From: a bacterium | GTDB taxonomy: Bacteria > Planctomycetota > Planctomycetia > Planctomycetales > Planctomycetaceae | Assembly: GCA_016124895.1 (NCBI GenBank) | Contig: WGMU01000033.1 | Coordinates: 1-64,000, forward strand | Length of the DNA: 64,000 nucleotides | Direction: 5' to 3' | Part shown: positions 8,384 to 18,900 of the stretch, piece after piece | Layout of the letters: the number at the start of each line of letters is the position of its first letter | Numbering within the stretch: the first letter of the stretch is position 1 | Notes under the pieces: generated by a model | What the model was told of the DNA's origin: nothing | What the model saw: the letters and a program-made list of their open reading frames with translations, nothing else | The model's database searches: none | Program-made: the position numbers and the translations under genes

Positions 8384-10276
8384 TCATTCCGCGTCGTTCT
8401 GCATCTGTCTTCGTTCGAGCAGTCGCCGGTTGTAGAAACCGATCGTTTCCTTGTGGCGCAGCATTCCCAGCAGATGTCGCGATTCCGCGTTGTCAAGAAC
8501 CGGCAGTTCGCTGACGTTGAGTTGCGTGAAACGCTCCATCGCCGTATTGAGGTCGTCCTGCGGCGTTACGAACAGGTAGTTATCGATCATCACATCTTCG
8601 GCGTTGACCAGCTTCCAGAGCGACTCGTCGTACAGATACTGGCGTACGTCGTCTGATGAAAAGATGCCGACCATCTGCCCGTCGGAATTCTCCACGGGAT
8701 AGAAGTGCTGATGATTTTCGGCGACGCGATGCACGATCTGCTCCAGCGGCATCCCTTCGCGGATGTGAATTAAGCTGAGGTCCCTGCGATACACCTCGTC
8801 GACTTTGATCCCCTCAAGCAGATCGACAATGAAGTCGCCGCGGTGTGCTGGTGACTCAAGTCGGCTCCGCACCTGTTTCTCATAAAGCTTCCAGCGGCGG
8901 CACAGCATGAAGCAAAGTGTCGAACAGAACGTCGTAGGCAGCAGCAGTGAGTAATCGCCGGTCATCTCAGAAACCATGATGATCGTCGAGATCGGCGCGT
9001 TCGCGGCACCAGCAAAGAAGCCCGCCATTCCAACCAGGGCAAACGGTTCAGGCCGGGTCACGACTTCTGGCCACACCTCATGAAACGCCACGCCGACCGC
9101 CGCGCCCAGGCTTCCTCCAATCACCATTGACGGACCGAACACACCACCTGATCCGCCGGAGCCGATGGTGAAAGATGTCGTCAGGATTTTGACTCCAGCG
9201 ATCGCCAGCGACAGCGGCACACCAATCCTGGACGCATCGAGCAGTGTCGCCTGCAGCGTGCCGTAGCCCGTGGCCAGAACGCCGAGTGCATAAGGGTTTC
9301 GGTTTGACGCCCACCACAGGCCGAGGCCGCACAGTGCCGTGATCAGACCGCCGACTGCCGGGCGAATGTGTGGCGGTCCGGGCAGTTTCCTGAACGTGTC
9401 GCGAATCCCGTAAAATGTGCGCACGTAGATCGCCGCGCCAATCACAAGGACAATCGCCATCGCTCCGTAAGGCACCATTTCCAGTGGCGACGTGAGGGCA
9501 TAGTGCAACTGATTTCCAAACAGCGGTTGAAAGCGGACGTCCGGCGGAAGCGACAGACAGTAGACCAGGTAGGCAACGATCGACGCCATCGTCGCAGGCA
9601 CGATGACGTCTGCTTCAAACTCGGCCTCGCTGTACAGAATTTCGGCCGCGAACAGGGCTCCTGCGAGCGGCGCCCGGAAGATTGCCCCGATCCCCGCGCC
9701 CATCCCGGCGGCGAGCAAAATGCGCCGGTCGCGAGTGCTCATTCTCAGCCGCGTGGCCAGAAACGAGCCAAAGCCAGATCCGATCTGCGCGATCGGCCCT
9801 TCGCGGCCGCCTGATCCGCCAGTGCCAATTGTGATGGCTGACGCGATCGTCTTGACAAACGGAATCCGAGTCCGGACAGCACCACCCTTATTATGAAAAG
9901 CGTCGATGGCGGCGTCGGTTCCGTGTCCTTCGGCTTCCGGAGCGAACGAATACACGATCACACCCGATGCAAGCCCTCCTGCCACGCACACGCCCGTGAG
10001 AATCCACGGCGAGAAAGAAGTCTCGGCATGTTCAAAGAGGGCACGCTCGCCACGCGGTTCCACTGCCTGAAAGCCCGCGAGGTTCGACAACGCAAAATGC
10101 GCGACCAGTTGCGTGAGTAGCTGAAACAGAATCGCACCCAGTCCGGCGACGATCCCGATCACCATCGCCAGAACGAACCACTTGACATGGCTCCTCAGTT
10201 CAAGCTGCTGCATCCAGCGGTCGAGCGTTCGAACGGTCCGCGACTGGTTCCTGTTAATGCCTCGTCGTCCCGCCAT
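8384..10276 (-). CDS. ClC-family chloride channel/transporter with CBS domains
   Basis: A 630-residue integral membrane protein. Residues about 30-460 form the ClC core with the selectivity-filter motifs GTGGSGGREGPIAQIG (the gating glutamate is in GREGP) and GSGGSGGVFGPS, and many hydrophobic helices. Residues about 485-600 form a cytoplasmic CBS-domain pair (IHIREGMPLEQIVHRVAEN; ERFTQLNVSELPVLDN) that usually senses adenine nucleotides or ionic strength. Whether it is a channel or a chloride/proton antiporter cannot be decided here. The gene is on the same strand as aroF, but the aroF leader and attenuator lie between them. An upstream ORF extension is not needed; the ATG at 10276 gives a normal N-terminus. 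Confidence 0.92.
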   Translation of the reverse strand: MAGRRGINRNQSRTVRTLDRWMQQLELRSHVKWFVLAMVIGIVAGLGAILFQLLTQLVAHFALSNLAGFQAVEPRGERALFEHAETSFSPWILTGVCVAGGLASGVIVYSFAPEAEGHGTDAAIDAFHNKGGAVRTRIPFVKTIASAITIGTGGSGGREGPIAQIGSGFGSFLATRLRMSTRDRRILLAAGMGAGIGAIFRAPLAGALFAAEILYSEAEFEADVIVPATMASIVAYLVYCLSLPPDVRFQPLFGNQLHYALTSPLEMVPYGAMAIVLVIGAAIYVRTFYGIRDTFRKLPGPPHIRPAVGGLITALCGLGLWWASNRNPYALGVLATGYGTLQATLLDASRIGVPLSLAIAGVKILTTSFTIGSGGSGGVFGPSMVIGGSLGAAVGVAFHEVWPEVVTRPEPFALVGMAGFFAGAANAPISTIIMVSEMTGDYSLLLPTTFCSTLCFMLCRRWKLYEKQVRSRLESPAHRGDFIVDLLEGIKVDEVYRRDLSLIHIREGMPLEQIVHRVAENHQHFYPVENSDGQMVGIFSSDDVRQYLYDESLWKLVNAEDVMIDNYLFVTPQDDLNTAMERFTQLNVSELPVLDNAESRHLLGMLRHKETIGFYNRRLLERRQMQNDAE

Positions 10277-10422
10277 AAACCTTCAGGCTTCCGTTCTGAA
10301 GTGAGAAGTCACGTCCCGTTACTCTGTGCGCAGGCAGCCGGTCACGACCGCAGCGTACTCGCGACCGCAGTCCGAGTGCCTCTCTCCTCCAGCATTTTTT
10401 CACCATCGGGTGAGATCACCCG

Positions 10423-12081
10423 TCACCGCGGAACGTAATCATGCGGCCCGTAATAGTGAGGTCCTGACGGCAGGCCGTATCGGACTTCGATCATGTTGTG
10501 CGGCTCGCGGGCTCCTGCGGCTAGTGCCTGATCGATCGCTGTCTGCCACATCAGCCAGGTATCCACAGTGCCCGACAGCAGCGCCACACCGTTCTCGACT
10601 TTTGCTGTAACGCGGTTGTCGTCACCCACGAATGTGTAGGCCAGCCTGTCGTCGAGATCAGCCTGAATCGCAGCGTCACTCTTCGGAGTCCATTGCTTCC
10701 GCACGGCCAGGTAATCGTTGACGTGAACGACCCCCTGCTGCCGGCTCGCGATCCACTCCGCGTGGTACTTCTCGAACTGCGTATCAACGATTCCGTACAG
10801 ACTGACGTGAGCGTTTTCGCATTCGATGTTGAGGTTGTGCCGCTCGACGTAAGGATCGCGCTGCATCGCGGCCCGTGTAAAGTCGGCAATCTGCTCGTCG
10901 CTGGGCGGCGTGTCGGGCCAGCGTACGTTGAGCAGATTCTTCACTCGATGGACACCGATCGTGTGCATCGCATCCTGCTCGGCCGAACGTTTCGCAGTGA
11001 GGTGCCCGACGTCGCCAGTCAACGTCACAACACCATGTTCAACTTCCACCTGGGGAGAAAAGCTGAGCAGCCGCGGGTCGTACTGAAACGTACGCAGGAC
11101 CGCATCGCGAATCTCCTCATCGGTGGCTTTCTCATATCGCTGAGTGCGCAGCAGCGGGTTGGTATGACTCCAGTGGACATGTACGCCGCGGTTGTCGACG
11201 TCTCGCGCTCCCGCCTGCCACGCCACCAGATCGGCATGAGACTTCTGAAACGGGCTGGCCACGCGGCCGTTCAGAATGACGGTGCCGTCCTTCACGTCGA
11301 CCTGAATGTCGCAGTCGTCCAGCAGGGCCGAGTAGCGGATCAGTTCGGTCAGCTCGCTTTTCAGGTCAGCGTCTGACAGCTTCGTCTTCCGGTCGACGTT
11401 GAGCGAGTTTTCCAGCTCGACGACGCCTTTGACGCCCATCGCAACTTCACCAGCCAGTGTCTTTTCTCCCCAGGTTGGAACCTTGCCGCTCAACGTGACA
11501 GTGCCGTCTTCCGCTTTGACCTCGAACTTCAGATGCCGTGTCGCGGGGTCGTTTCGCAATGCCGCCTGAACGTCTTTCGCCAGAGCCCCGTCATCACGAC
11601 GATCCGTGTTGATTTCGATTTCGTCAATCACCGACACGGTGCCGCGCACGCGTTCGGCCAGTCCCACCGCAATCTGTTCGCTGAGTTTGTTATCGACCAG
11701 CCCGGACAGAGTAACAACGCCGTCACTGACGTCGACGTCGATCCGGTGTCCGTCGATGGCTTCTGATCGCAACAGTTCATCCTGCACGGCCAGCAGCACA
11801 AGGCGGTCCGACACCTCCTTGAGTTCCTCGACGCTGATGCTCGGCCGCGCCTCCGTTTCAGTTTTTGTCTCTGGCCCCCGCTCTGTCGCTATCGACTGAG
11901 TTTCCTTTGCCTTCGCCGCCTGATCCGGCGCTGCCGGCTTGTCCTGAGCGACTCCTGATTGCGGCAGAGCCAGACCGCAGCTCAGTATTGCCACCATGAA
12001 CCAGCGCAGCGCCCGACTGCGTTTCAGCGTGAGTACAACCAGACATCGTCTGGCCGGTGATCTGTCTGGGGAATCTGACAT
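10423..12081 (-). CDS. exported protein with six BON domains
   Basis: A 552-residue protein with an N-terminal signal or anchor (RWFMVAILSCGLALPQSGVA) ending near residue 45, then six BON domains of about 65 residues each. Each repeat has a helix, then the pattern VxxGxVTLSGxV and a final NxLxV-like strand (for example DGVVTLSGLVDN, DGTVTLSGKVPT, HGVVTLTGDVGH). BON domains are thought to bind phospholipid or surface layers and occur in OsmY-type periplasmic stress proteins. The start at ATG 12081 has AGGAG about 8 bases upstream; the open frame upstream of it is not part of the gene. The HtrA protease gene is 124 bases upstream on the same strand, suggesting a shared envelope-stress role. Confidence 0.85.
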   Translation of the reverse strand: MSDSPDRSPARRCLVVLTLKRSRALRWFMVAILSCGLALPQSGVAQDKPAAPDQAAKAKETQSIATERGPETKTETEARPSISVEELKEVSDRLVLLAVQDELLRSEAIDGHRIDVDVSDGVVTLSGLVDNKLSEQIAVGLAERVRGTVSVIDEIEINTDRRDDGALAKDVQAALRNDPATRHLKFEVKAEDGTVTLSGKVPTWGEKTLAGEVAMGVKGVVELENSLNVDRKTKLSDADLKSELTELIRYSALLDDCDIQVDVKDGTVILNGRVASPFQKSHADLVAWQAGARDVDNRGVHVHWSHTNPLLRTQRYEKATDEEIRDAVLRTFQYDPRLLSFSPQVEVEHGVVTLTGDVGHLTAKRSAEQDAMHTIGVHRVKNLLNVRWPDTPPSDEQIADFTRAAMQRDPYVERHNLNIECENAHVSLYGIVDTQFEKYHAEWIASRQQGVVHVNDYLAVRKQWTPKSDAAIQADLDDRLAYTFVGDDNRVTAKVENGVALLSGTVDTWLMWQTAIDQALAAGAREPHNMIEVRYGLPSGPHYYGPHDYVPR

Positions 12082-12205
12082 CGTTCTGCTCCTGTTCCTG
12101 AGATAAGCGAATCCCGCCCGGCCGACTCCACCAGCAGACCGGGCTGACTGCAGTTGCAGTCCCGGTCTCTGGCGGAAGTTCTCACACGGCAGGATTCGGT
12201 GCGTC

Positions 12206-13741
12206 CTACTTCTCCTTGCGGAGGACGACGAATCGTGATCCACGACCGTCCTGAACGAGCATCAGCAGCGAGTCTGCGTCTTTGTTCTTCTTGAGAGCGG
12301 CTTCAAACTCCTGCATGTTCTCGACGCGTTGCCGGTTGATCTGACGAATGACCATGCCTGGCTGCAGTCCGGCCCGAGCCGCCAGCGATCCGTCTTCCAC
12401 TTCAGTGATGACCACACCGGATTCCATCGACAGATTGAGTTGTTTCGCGATGTCCGGTGTCAGTGACTGGGCGGCAAAGCCCCAGCCCTCGATCACTCCG
12501 GATTCGGCGGATGCAAGCTGCTCTTCTGTGGGCATCTTCTCCAGCGTGGCGGTCAGCTTGAGCGTCTTCCCGTCACGCAGCACGGTCAGTTCGACCTTCG
12601 ATCCCGGAGCCATCAGAGCGATCGCGTTGCGGAAACGGCCAATGTCGTCATAGGCCTTGCCGTTAAGCTCCGTCACAATATCGCCGTTCTGCAGCCCGGC
12701 CTTCTCTCCCGGTGAGCCCTTCTGGACGTCGCCGATCAGTGCTCCGCGAGTGCCCTTGGCGCCAAACGATTCGGCCAGTTCATGCGTCAGCGGCTGAATC
12801 ACAACCCCCAGATAGGCTCGCGTAACCGAACCGTGATCCAGAATCTGGTGATAAACCTGCTGAACCATGTTGCTGGGAATCGCAAAGCCGACGCCCATAT
12901 AGCCGCCGCTTTTGCTGAAAATTGCCGTGTTCATCCCGACAACCTGACCGTTGAGATTCAACAGCGGTCCTCCCGAGTTGCCGGGATTGATGGCCGCGTC
13001 CGTCTGGATGAAATTTTCATAATCAGTGATTCCCACACTGCTGCGTCCCGTTGCGCTGACAATGCCGGCAGTCAGCGTGTGAGTCAGTCCGAACGGAGCA
13101 CCCGAAGCGAGCACCCACTCACCAACCTGCAGTGCGTCGGAGTTTCCAAACTGCAGTGTTGGCAGATCCGTCGCATCGATATGCAGCACGGCGACGTCGG
13201 TGTGCGAATCGCTGCCGACGACCTTCGCAGTAAATTCACGGTCGTCCGCCAGATGCACGACGACTTTGTCAGCGCCATCAATCACGTGATGGTTCGTAAT
13301 CACGTCGCCGCTGGACGTAACGATGTAGCCGGAGCCCTGTCCGGTCACGACCTGACGTTCCGACGACTGGCTCTTGCGTGGAACGTTGTGCGGCATCCGC
13401 TGCTGGAATTCCTCGCCGAAAAAGCGGCGGAGTAAGTCATCGTCCAGTGGGCTCGACTGATCGCCAAACTGAAACTGGCTCATCGCGCCGCTGGTATCAA
13501 TTTTCTTCTCGACACTGATCGACACCACGGCCGGCGACGTGACCTTTCCGATCGCTGCAAACGCGTGGCTGGTCTCTTTCAGACTCTGCACGACGTTGTC
13601 CGGGACAGTGTTGGGTTGAGAGTTGTGAGTGCTGGCAGCTCCAGCTGCGAAGGCCAGACCGCCCACAAGCAGTGCGACCACCGCAAACCGGCTGGTAATC
13701 CAGCGAGTGTTTTTCTGAGTAGCTGAGTGACTAAGAGACAT
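12206..13741 (-). CDS. DegP/HtrA-type periplasmic serine protease with two PDZ domains
   Basis: A 511-residue Do-family protease and chaperone for misfolded envelope proteins. It has an N-terminal membrane segment (FAVVALLVGGLAFAAG), then the trypsin-like domain. The catalytic triad is visible: His in VITNHHVIDGAD, Asp in HTDVAVLHID and Ser in INPGNSGGPLL. Two PDZ domains follow, the first around QPLTHELAESFGAKGTRGAL and the second around NLSMESGVVITEVEDGSLAA, with the carboxylate-binding loops preserved. Length and order match DegP/DegQ. It lies between a response-regulator gene and the six-BON-domain gene, all on the minus strand. Confidence 0.93.
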   Translation of the reverse strand: MSLSHSATQKNTRWITSRFAVVALLVGGLAFAAGAASTHNSQPNTVPDNVVQSLKETSHAFAAIGKVTSPAVVSISVEKKIDTSGAMSQFQFGDQSSPLDDDLLRRFFGEEFQQRMPHNVPRKSQSSERQVVTGQGSGYIVTSSGDVITNHHVIDGADKVVVHLADDREFTAKVVGSDSHTDVAVLHIDATDLPTLQFGNSDALQVGEWVLASGAPFGLTHTLTAGIVSATGRSSVGITDYENFIQTDAAINPGNSGGPLLNLNGQVVGMNTAIFSKSGGYMGVGFAIPSNMVQQVYHQILDHGSVTRAYLGVVIQPLTHELAESFGAKGTRGALIGDVQKGSPGEKAGLQNGDIVTELNGKAYDDIGRFRNAIALMAPGSKVELTVLRDGKTLKLTATLEKMPTEEQLASAESGVIEGWGFAAQSLTPDIAKQLNLSMESGVVITEVEDGSLAARAGLQPGMVIRQINRQRVENMQEFEAALKKNKDADSLLMLVQDGRGSRFVVLRKEK

Positions 13742-13842
13742 GACTGTTTCTCCTGAAGAGATTTGAGGTAGACAGTGAAAGACGGTTAACCCCTCGCGGC
13801 GCGTCAGTTGGCGAGGCCACAGATTCCCGGCACACCACGAAC

Positions 13843-14316
13843 CTACGAACTAAGGCGACCGGACGGCCCGGCACGCGGCACGACGGCGCGAACGTGTTCC
13901 AGCAGGACCTCCAGATCAAAGGGCTTATTGAGGCAGGCGGCTGCTCCCAGTCGTCGCGCTTCGGCATGAGTTTCCGAATCGCCAAAGGCCGTAATCAGAA
14001 TCACCGGCGGTGCCATGTCGGTTTTCGACAGTTCATTCAGAACCGCCAGACCCGACGTGCCGGGCATTCGGATATCAGAGATCACCAGATCGATTTTCGA
14101 AGCCGTACCGGCTGCCGGTCCGTGCAGTCGAGCCAGCAGTTCGATTCCGTCCCGGCACTCGACGATCTGATAACCGTCCTGCTGCAGCGTGAGCCCGATC
14201 AGCGAGCGCATCTCGTTGTCGTCTTCGGCAACGACGACGCACGGCTGGCCAGACCCTGCATGACTCAAGCCGGACTTGTGCGATTCTGTTTGTGGCGAGT
14301 TGGTTGTTGCTGACAT
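13843..14316 (-). CDS. single-domain response regulator
   Basis: A 157-residue CheY-like receiver with no output domain. Conserved residues are visible: the acidic pair in VVVAEDDNEMRS, the phosphoacceptor Asp in LVISDIRMPG, the Thr in VILITAFGD and the Lys in CLNKPFD. The first 25 residues are a low-complexity extension (NSPQTESHKSGL). I chose the ATG at 14316 because the receiver starts just after it; the open frame extends further to 14802 without conserved sequence. There is no histidine kinase next to it. The gene is followed at 101 bases by the HtrA gene, so it may help control envelope stress, but this rests on position only. Confidence 0.88.
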   Translation of the reverse strand: MSATTNSPQTESHKSGLSHAGSGQPCVVVAEDDNEMRSLIGLTLQQDGYQIVECRDGIELLARLHGPAAGTASKIDLVISDIRMPGTSGLAVLNELSKTDMAPPVILITAFGDSETHAEARRLGAAACLNKPFDLEVLLEHVRAVVPRAGPSGRLSS

Positions 14317-14836
14317 AGCAGGGGCTTCCGGAATCAGCCGGGGACGCCAACCGGGAAGAGTTGCCGGCAACCGGCAAAGGATTAAGACCTGCCATAAGCA
14401 AGCGGGGTGCCAGAAACTGCTGCGAGACCAGAACGGACAATTAGCCAGCCAGCTCCCCGCGAAAACGCCATTGCGGTCGAGGTCCGACCACAACTGCAGC
14501 CAGGAATGCACGACAGGCCGCGGGGCAACCTGCCCCGGCCGGGGTACAATGCCCCAGTCTGACCACCATCCAGAGTGCTCGATCTGCTCAGACCGAGAGT
14601 GACATCCGAAAACAGTTCCTGGTCTTGCTGTCACACGAACTGGACGGTGACGGATTGGTTCACAGTTCTCAGTGCTTGTCTGAACAGAATTGTGAGGAGT
14701 TCCTGGAAGCCTCCAGCCGATGTTTTCAGGCTGGCGACCGATGGCTGAGCAATGTATTTGTGTTCCAATGTGTCTAGTGTTGAGCGTGTGCGGCTTTTGC
14801 AATCGCTGATTGTGTCATCTCTTTGGATCCGGGCTC
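14317..14836. other. 520-base divergent intergenic region with a GC-rich double dyad
   Basis: Lies between the minus-strand response-regulator gene and the plus-strand secreted HExxH protein. No gene is supported. It holds two 15-base dyads, GGGGCAACCTGCCCC at 14522-14536 and GGGGTACAATGCCCC at 14541-14555, separated by GGCC. The whole 34-base block reads nearly the same on both strands. It lies about 205 bases upstream of the regulator start and may be an operator or a cruciform-forming site. Confidence 0.4.
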
Positions 14837-15832
14837 ATGATCAGTCTGAAATTCTCGATTGAATTTCCTGTCTTTCTCGTGCTGGCCGTCACGGTCAGCG
14901 GAGTTTCTGCGCAGGAGAAGTCGGTGCTGACCGAGCATTACGTTCGCGGTCCGTTTCGCATCTTCTACGCGATTGATGGCAAGTCAGCAGTTCCGCCTGC
15001 CGACCAGGACTCCAGCGGCGTGCCGGATCACGTTGAAGACGTCGCGAAACAGCTCTGGGGGACGAGGGAGTTGTTCTGCACCGTGCTGAAGTTTCCGGAT
15101 CCGCTGCAGAGCGAGCGGTACGACGGAGTCGACTGCGTCGAGATTTACATTCGCGAGCGCTCCGAGATCGGTGGCGGGAACGGTGTCGCGTTTGAGAATC
15201 CTCAGCGGGCTAAAAAGATCGACGAGGGCAAGCCCGACGACCGGACGCTGGTGATGGCTCTCGGCAAGCACGTCGACGCGACAAAGAACGGCACACCATC
15301 GCACGAGTTCTTCCACCTGATTCAGTACAGCACGACTTACTTCAAGAACAGTTGGTATCTCGAAGGGATGACTCGCTGGTCGGAGCACGCTCTGCACACG
15401 GACGGCATTGGCGAGATCAAGTACTCGCCGCGAGGCCCCTGGCCGCAGAAGACGCAGCATCTGCCCATCCTGTTCGATATGAGCTACGACGCCGAGCACG
15501 TCCTCTGGAATCCGATCGCCGTCCGCACCGACCCGAAGGGCGTGCTGCCAGAAAAAGACGCGCCGCTGGAACTGCAGCGTCTGCAGTATTCCGACGGAAC
15601 GCCGGTCATCCGGGACCCGCTGCTGAACGGCGCAGCGCTGATGCGCGACATCCTGACCGAACTGGCAAAGCAGGATGACATCGCGTTCGAGACGCTCGGA
15701 TACAAGGACTGGTCCGAGGACAACCAGCGATCGCCGCAGAACAACCCGTTCATCTACCAGGCCGTGATGGACGCCCTCCGCAAACACACCCGCCCGGTCG
15801 GCCGCTTCGACGCGAAAACTTTCAGCAGGTAG
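14837..15832 (+). CDS. secreted protein with HExxH zinc-protease motif
   Basis: A 331-residue protein with a clear signal peptide (FPVFLVLAVTVSGVSAQE, cleavage near residue 24). The motif HEFFHLIQ (near residue 162) fits the HExxH zinc-binding signature, and a downstream LEGMTRWSEHAL, about 20-25 residues later, offers the third ligand of gluzincin type. The early sequence FRIFYAIDGKSAVPPADQDS resembles Ca-binding or extracellular-domain starts found in secreted putative metalloproteases of planctomycetes and myxobacteria. No named family can be given with certainty. I chose ATG 14837 because the signal peptide starts there. It converges with the YhaN-like gene. Confidence 0.6.
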   Translation: MISLKFSIEFPVFLVLAVTVSGVSAQEKSVLTEHYVRGPFRIFYAIDGKSAVPPADQDSSGVPDHVEDVAKQLWGTRELFCTVLKFPDPLQSERYDGVDCVEIYIRERSEIGGGNGVAFENPQRAKKIDEGKPDDRTLVMALGKHVDATKNGTPSHEFFHLIQYSTTYFKNSWYLEGMTRWSEHALHTDGIGEIKYSPRGPWPQKTQHLPILFDMSYDAEHVLWNPIAVRTDPKGVLPEKDAPLELQRLQYSDGTPVIRDPLLNGAALMRDILTELAKQDDIAFETLGYKDWSEDNQRSPQNNPFIYQAVMDALRKHTRPVGRFDAKTFSR

Positions 15833-15858
15833 CAGAGTGCTCAACTTTCAGACTGACG

Positions 15859-15933
15859 GCAGCGCAAGGACGCAAAGATTCAAAGGAACGCAAAGCCTTC
15901 GCGAATCTCTGTGACTTCGCGTCTTTGCGCTGC
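15859..15933. terminator. inverted repeat between convergent genes
   Basis: A 15-base arm at 15859-15873 (GCAGCGCAAGGACGC) pairs with 15919-15933 (GCGTCTTTGCGCTGC), with one G-T pair and a 45-base loop that itself contains GCAAAG repeats. It sits between the 3' ends of the HExxH protein and the YhaN-like gene, where a bidirectional terminator would be expected. There is no long T tract, so termination activity is a guess. Confidence 0.35.
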
Positions 15934-15979
15934 AATGACACGCTGATCCAGCAACTCGTCGATACGCCAGATGAAGCAA

Positions 15980-18900
15980 TCACCCCGCCAGCTTTTCGTT
16001 GGCCAGGGCTCGGCGGTCGGGGAGGGTGATGGTGCTGACGCCTCGCTGGCGGAAGAGTTCGGCCAGGTGCTGGTGGCAGGTGAAGTAGAGGATCTGCTGG
16101 TCGCGACCGGCATGCTGCAGCAGTTCCTCGATCGCCGCTCGCGTGCGCTCCTCGTCGAAGTTGACCAGCACGTCATCCAGCACGACCGGCAGTTCGGCGC
16201 CCTCGGCAGTGAAGTGCTCGATCAGGGCGAAGCGGATGGCCAGGAAGAGCTGCTCGCGAGTACCACCGCTGAGGTGTTCAACCATCAGCGTGTTGCCGTC
16301 ACGATCGTCGACGCACAGCGTCCGGCGGCCCAGCGGCGTCCAGATATTTTCGTAGCGACCGTTGCTCAGCCGGCTCAGGAACTCTTTTGCGCGGTTCAGA
16401 ATCGGCGGTTGATGATTTCGCTCGAATTCGATCCGCAGCTCTTCGAGCGTGTTGACCGACCATTCCAGAGCGAACCAGCGTTCGGCCAGTTCCGTCGCCT
16501 GAGAGAGAAGCTGCTCGCGTTCAAACCGCAGTTCGGCATCCGAGCGATCGTTGATCAGCAGTTCGATCTCGCGTTTGAAGCGGCCCAGATTCTCGAACGC
16601 GTCTTCGAGGTCGACGGCCAGGTCGTCGAGCTCGCTGCGAATCGTCGTGATGCACTCTCGATTCTGCTCGTCGTCGTACGCTTCCAGATCCTGCTCGACG
16701 ATCGCCATCGCGTGCTCGCCGGCCGCGGCTGCCGCCAGCTCCTGCTTCGCGCGGTCGAGCAGGTCTTCGAGTTCAAACCGGTCTTCGAGCGTCCGTGCCC
16801 GCTCTTCGAACTCCTCGCGAGTCCCCGCGCCGCCGCGGACCAGAATCGCGTCGCGTCGCACTTCGAGCCGACGGATCTTCGAGCGGTATTTTGAGGCTTC
16901 GGCACGCCGCATCCGGGCTTCGGTTCGCAACTGCCGCCGCTGAGTCAGCCGGCCGGAAAGCGTTTCGAGTTCCTCTTCCCAGCCGTCGATAATTGCCAGC
17001 GGGTTGGAGTAGTCGATGCCGTACCGGTTGAGCCGGTGCCCCTGCTCTTCGACGCGTTTGCGGAAGCGGTCGACCATGCGGCGGGCGAGTTGCGTGTCGG
17101 CTTCCAGGGCGTCGATCCGCTGCAGCGTGACGGCGGCCTGAGCGACCTTGTCCCGCTGCGACAGCGCCGAGTCGACCTCGACGGTCTCATCGAGTCCGTG
17201 ATGCGTCAACTGGCTGCACCAGCTCTGCCGCGCGACGCCGAAGTCACGCTGCATCTCGGCAAGCTGCTTCCGCATCTCAATCAGCCGCTCGCGAGTGTCC
17301 TCGACCCAGACTTCCGCTTCGGCGAGTTCCTCCAGATCGCGAATCCGGATCAGACACTGCCGCAGCAGGTCGACGTCCGAGAACCAGTCCGCAGCAGACT
17401 CGCGTCCGGCGAACTTTGCCCGCAGCGCTGCCGCCTGGTCGTGGGAATCGGCGCCGCCGGCTGAGCCGCGTTTTGCTCCGATCTGCAGCGCCGCCATCGT
17501 TGGAGCCGTTCGTTCGATCGCCTGCTTCGTTTCGGCAAGTCGGAGTTCGATCTCCCGCTGCTCGCTCTGCAGACGGATGCGGGACATCTCGACCTGGCTC
17601 TCGAAGTGCCGCTTCAGGCCGTAGGTCATCAGGACCGAGCACGATCCAACGAGCGCGTAACACAGGCCCGAGAGCGCGTTCGTTGTCAGTCCGGTCCAGA
17701 TGCCGAACAGGCCGAGGCAGAAGCCGGCGATCGAGATCGCCCAGAAGACCGCGTACACCCACTCGGGCAGCGTCGGGTCGATCTGCAGGCGGTGAATCTG
17801 ATTCGCGATGCCGATCTTCCGCTGAGTCAGTTCCCGCTCGCGAACGCGCAGCCGGCTGAGGTCTTCCAGGCGACCGAGCTCGTTACGGGCCAGTTCGATC
17901 GCATCAGCAATCGGGCCGTCGCCGATCTGCCGCCGCAGCCGGGCCACGTCGTCCTGACGCCTGTGATACTCCCGCTTCATCCGCTTGTACTTTTTCTGCA
18001 GCGTCCGGTTGCGGCGTTCGAGTTCCTGAAACTCACGGCCGCGCGTTGGCAGACAATCGCTCGCAAGGTGTCCGACTTCGACGCCACGCAGACGTTCGAG
18101 ATCCCAGTCGTCGCCGAGTTCCGCCATCTGATGATTAAGACGGTCGCGAAGCACGGTTGCCTGCTCGTCGGCCGTTTCCACAAAGCCGGCCAGATCCGCG
18201 ATCCACTCCCGCTGGTCAATGAACGATTGCAACGCCGGGCGGTACCGCTTCAGGTCCGGGTCGATGTCGATCTGCTTTGCCTGAGCCGACAGGTTCTGAG
18301 CTTCACCCAGCAGCGTGCTGCGTCGGCCTTTGAGTGCTGACAGTTCCGCCTCGATCGCTTCCAGGTCGGCGAGTCCACTCTCGGGGAAGTCCGGCAGATC
18401 CGGCAGTTTCGCCAGTTTCCGTTCGATCTGTCGCACCTTAAGCCACGGTTCGTGAACCCGCTCCATGTACTCATGCCCGCGGAGCTGGTGTTCGAGTCCC
18501 TGCTGCCGCTGCTTCAGCTCGACGATCGTCTCTTCCCACTTGTCCTGCTCGATGAGCAGTTGCTCGTACTTGCGACGAGCCCCGGCCTTCTGTGCGAGCT
18601 GTTCGTCGATCTCGTCGATTTCCGCATGTGCGTCGGCGAGTGTTCCCGTTCCGGCTTCCGGATCGAGAAGCTCATTCCGTTCGTCCTGTACCTCTTCAAT
18701 CAGGTCGAGCAACTGCTGTCCGTCGAGGCCAAGCGACAGCGAGTAGATGTGCTCGGCGACTTCGTTGTCTTCCAGCGTCGCCAGTTCCTGCAGCTCGTAC
18801 AGGCCGATCGCGAAGACGTTTTCGAAGACTGCCTCGTTAACACCGCCAACGATGTCCGCCTGAAACGCCGAGCCGTCAGTCGTGCCAGCTTCGTGATCCG

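Noticed and set aside
10407-10422. CGGGTGA-GA-TCACCCG hairpin at the end of the BON gene as a terminator
   Set aside because: The loop is only two bases and the neighbouring T6 run lies on the wrong side for minus-strand termination.
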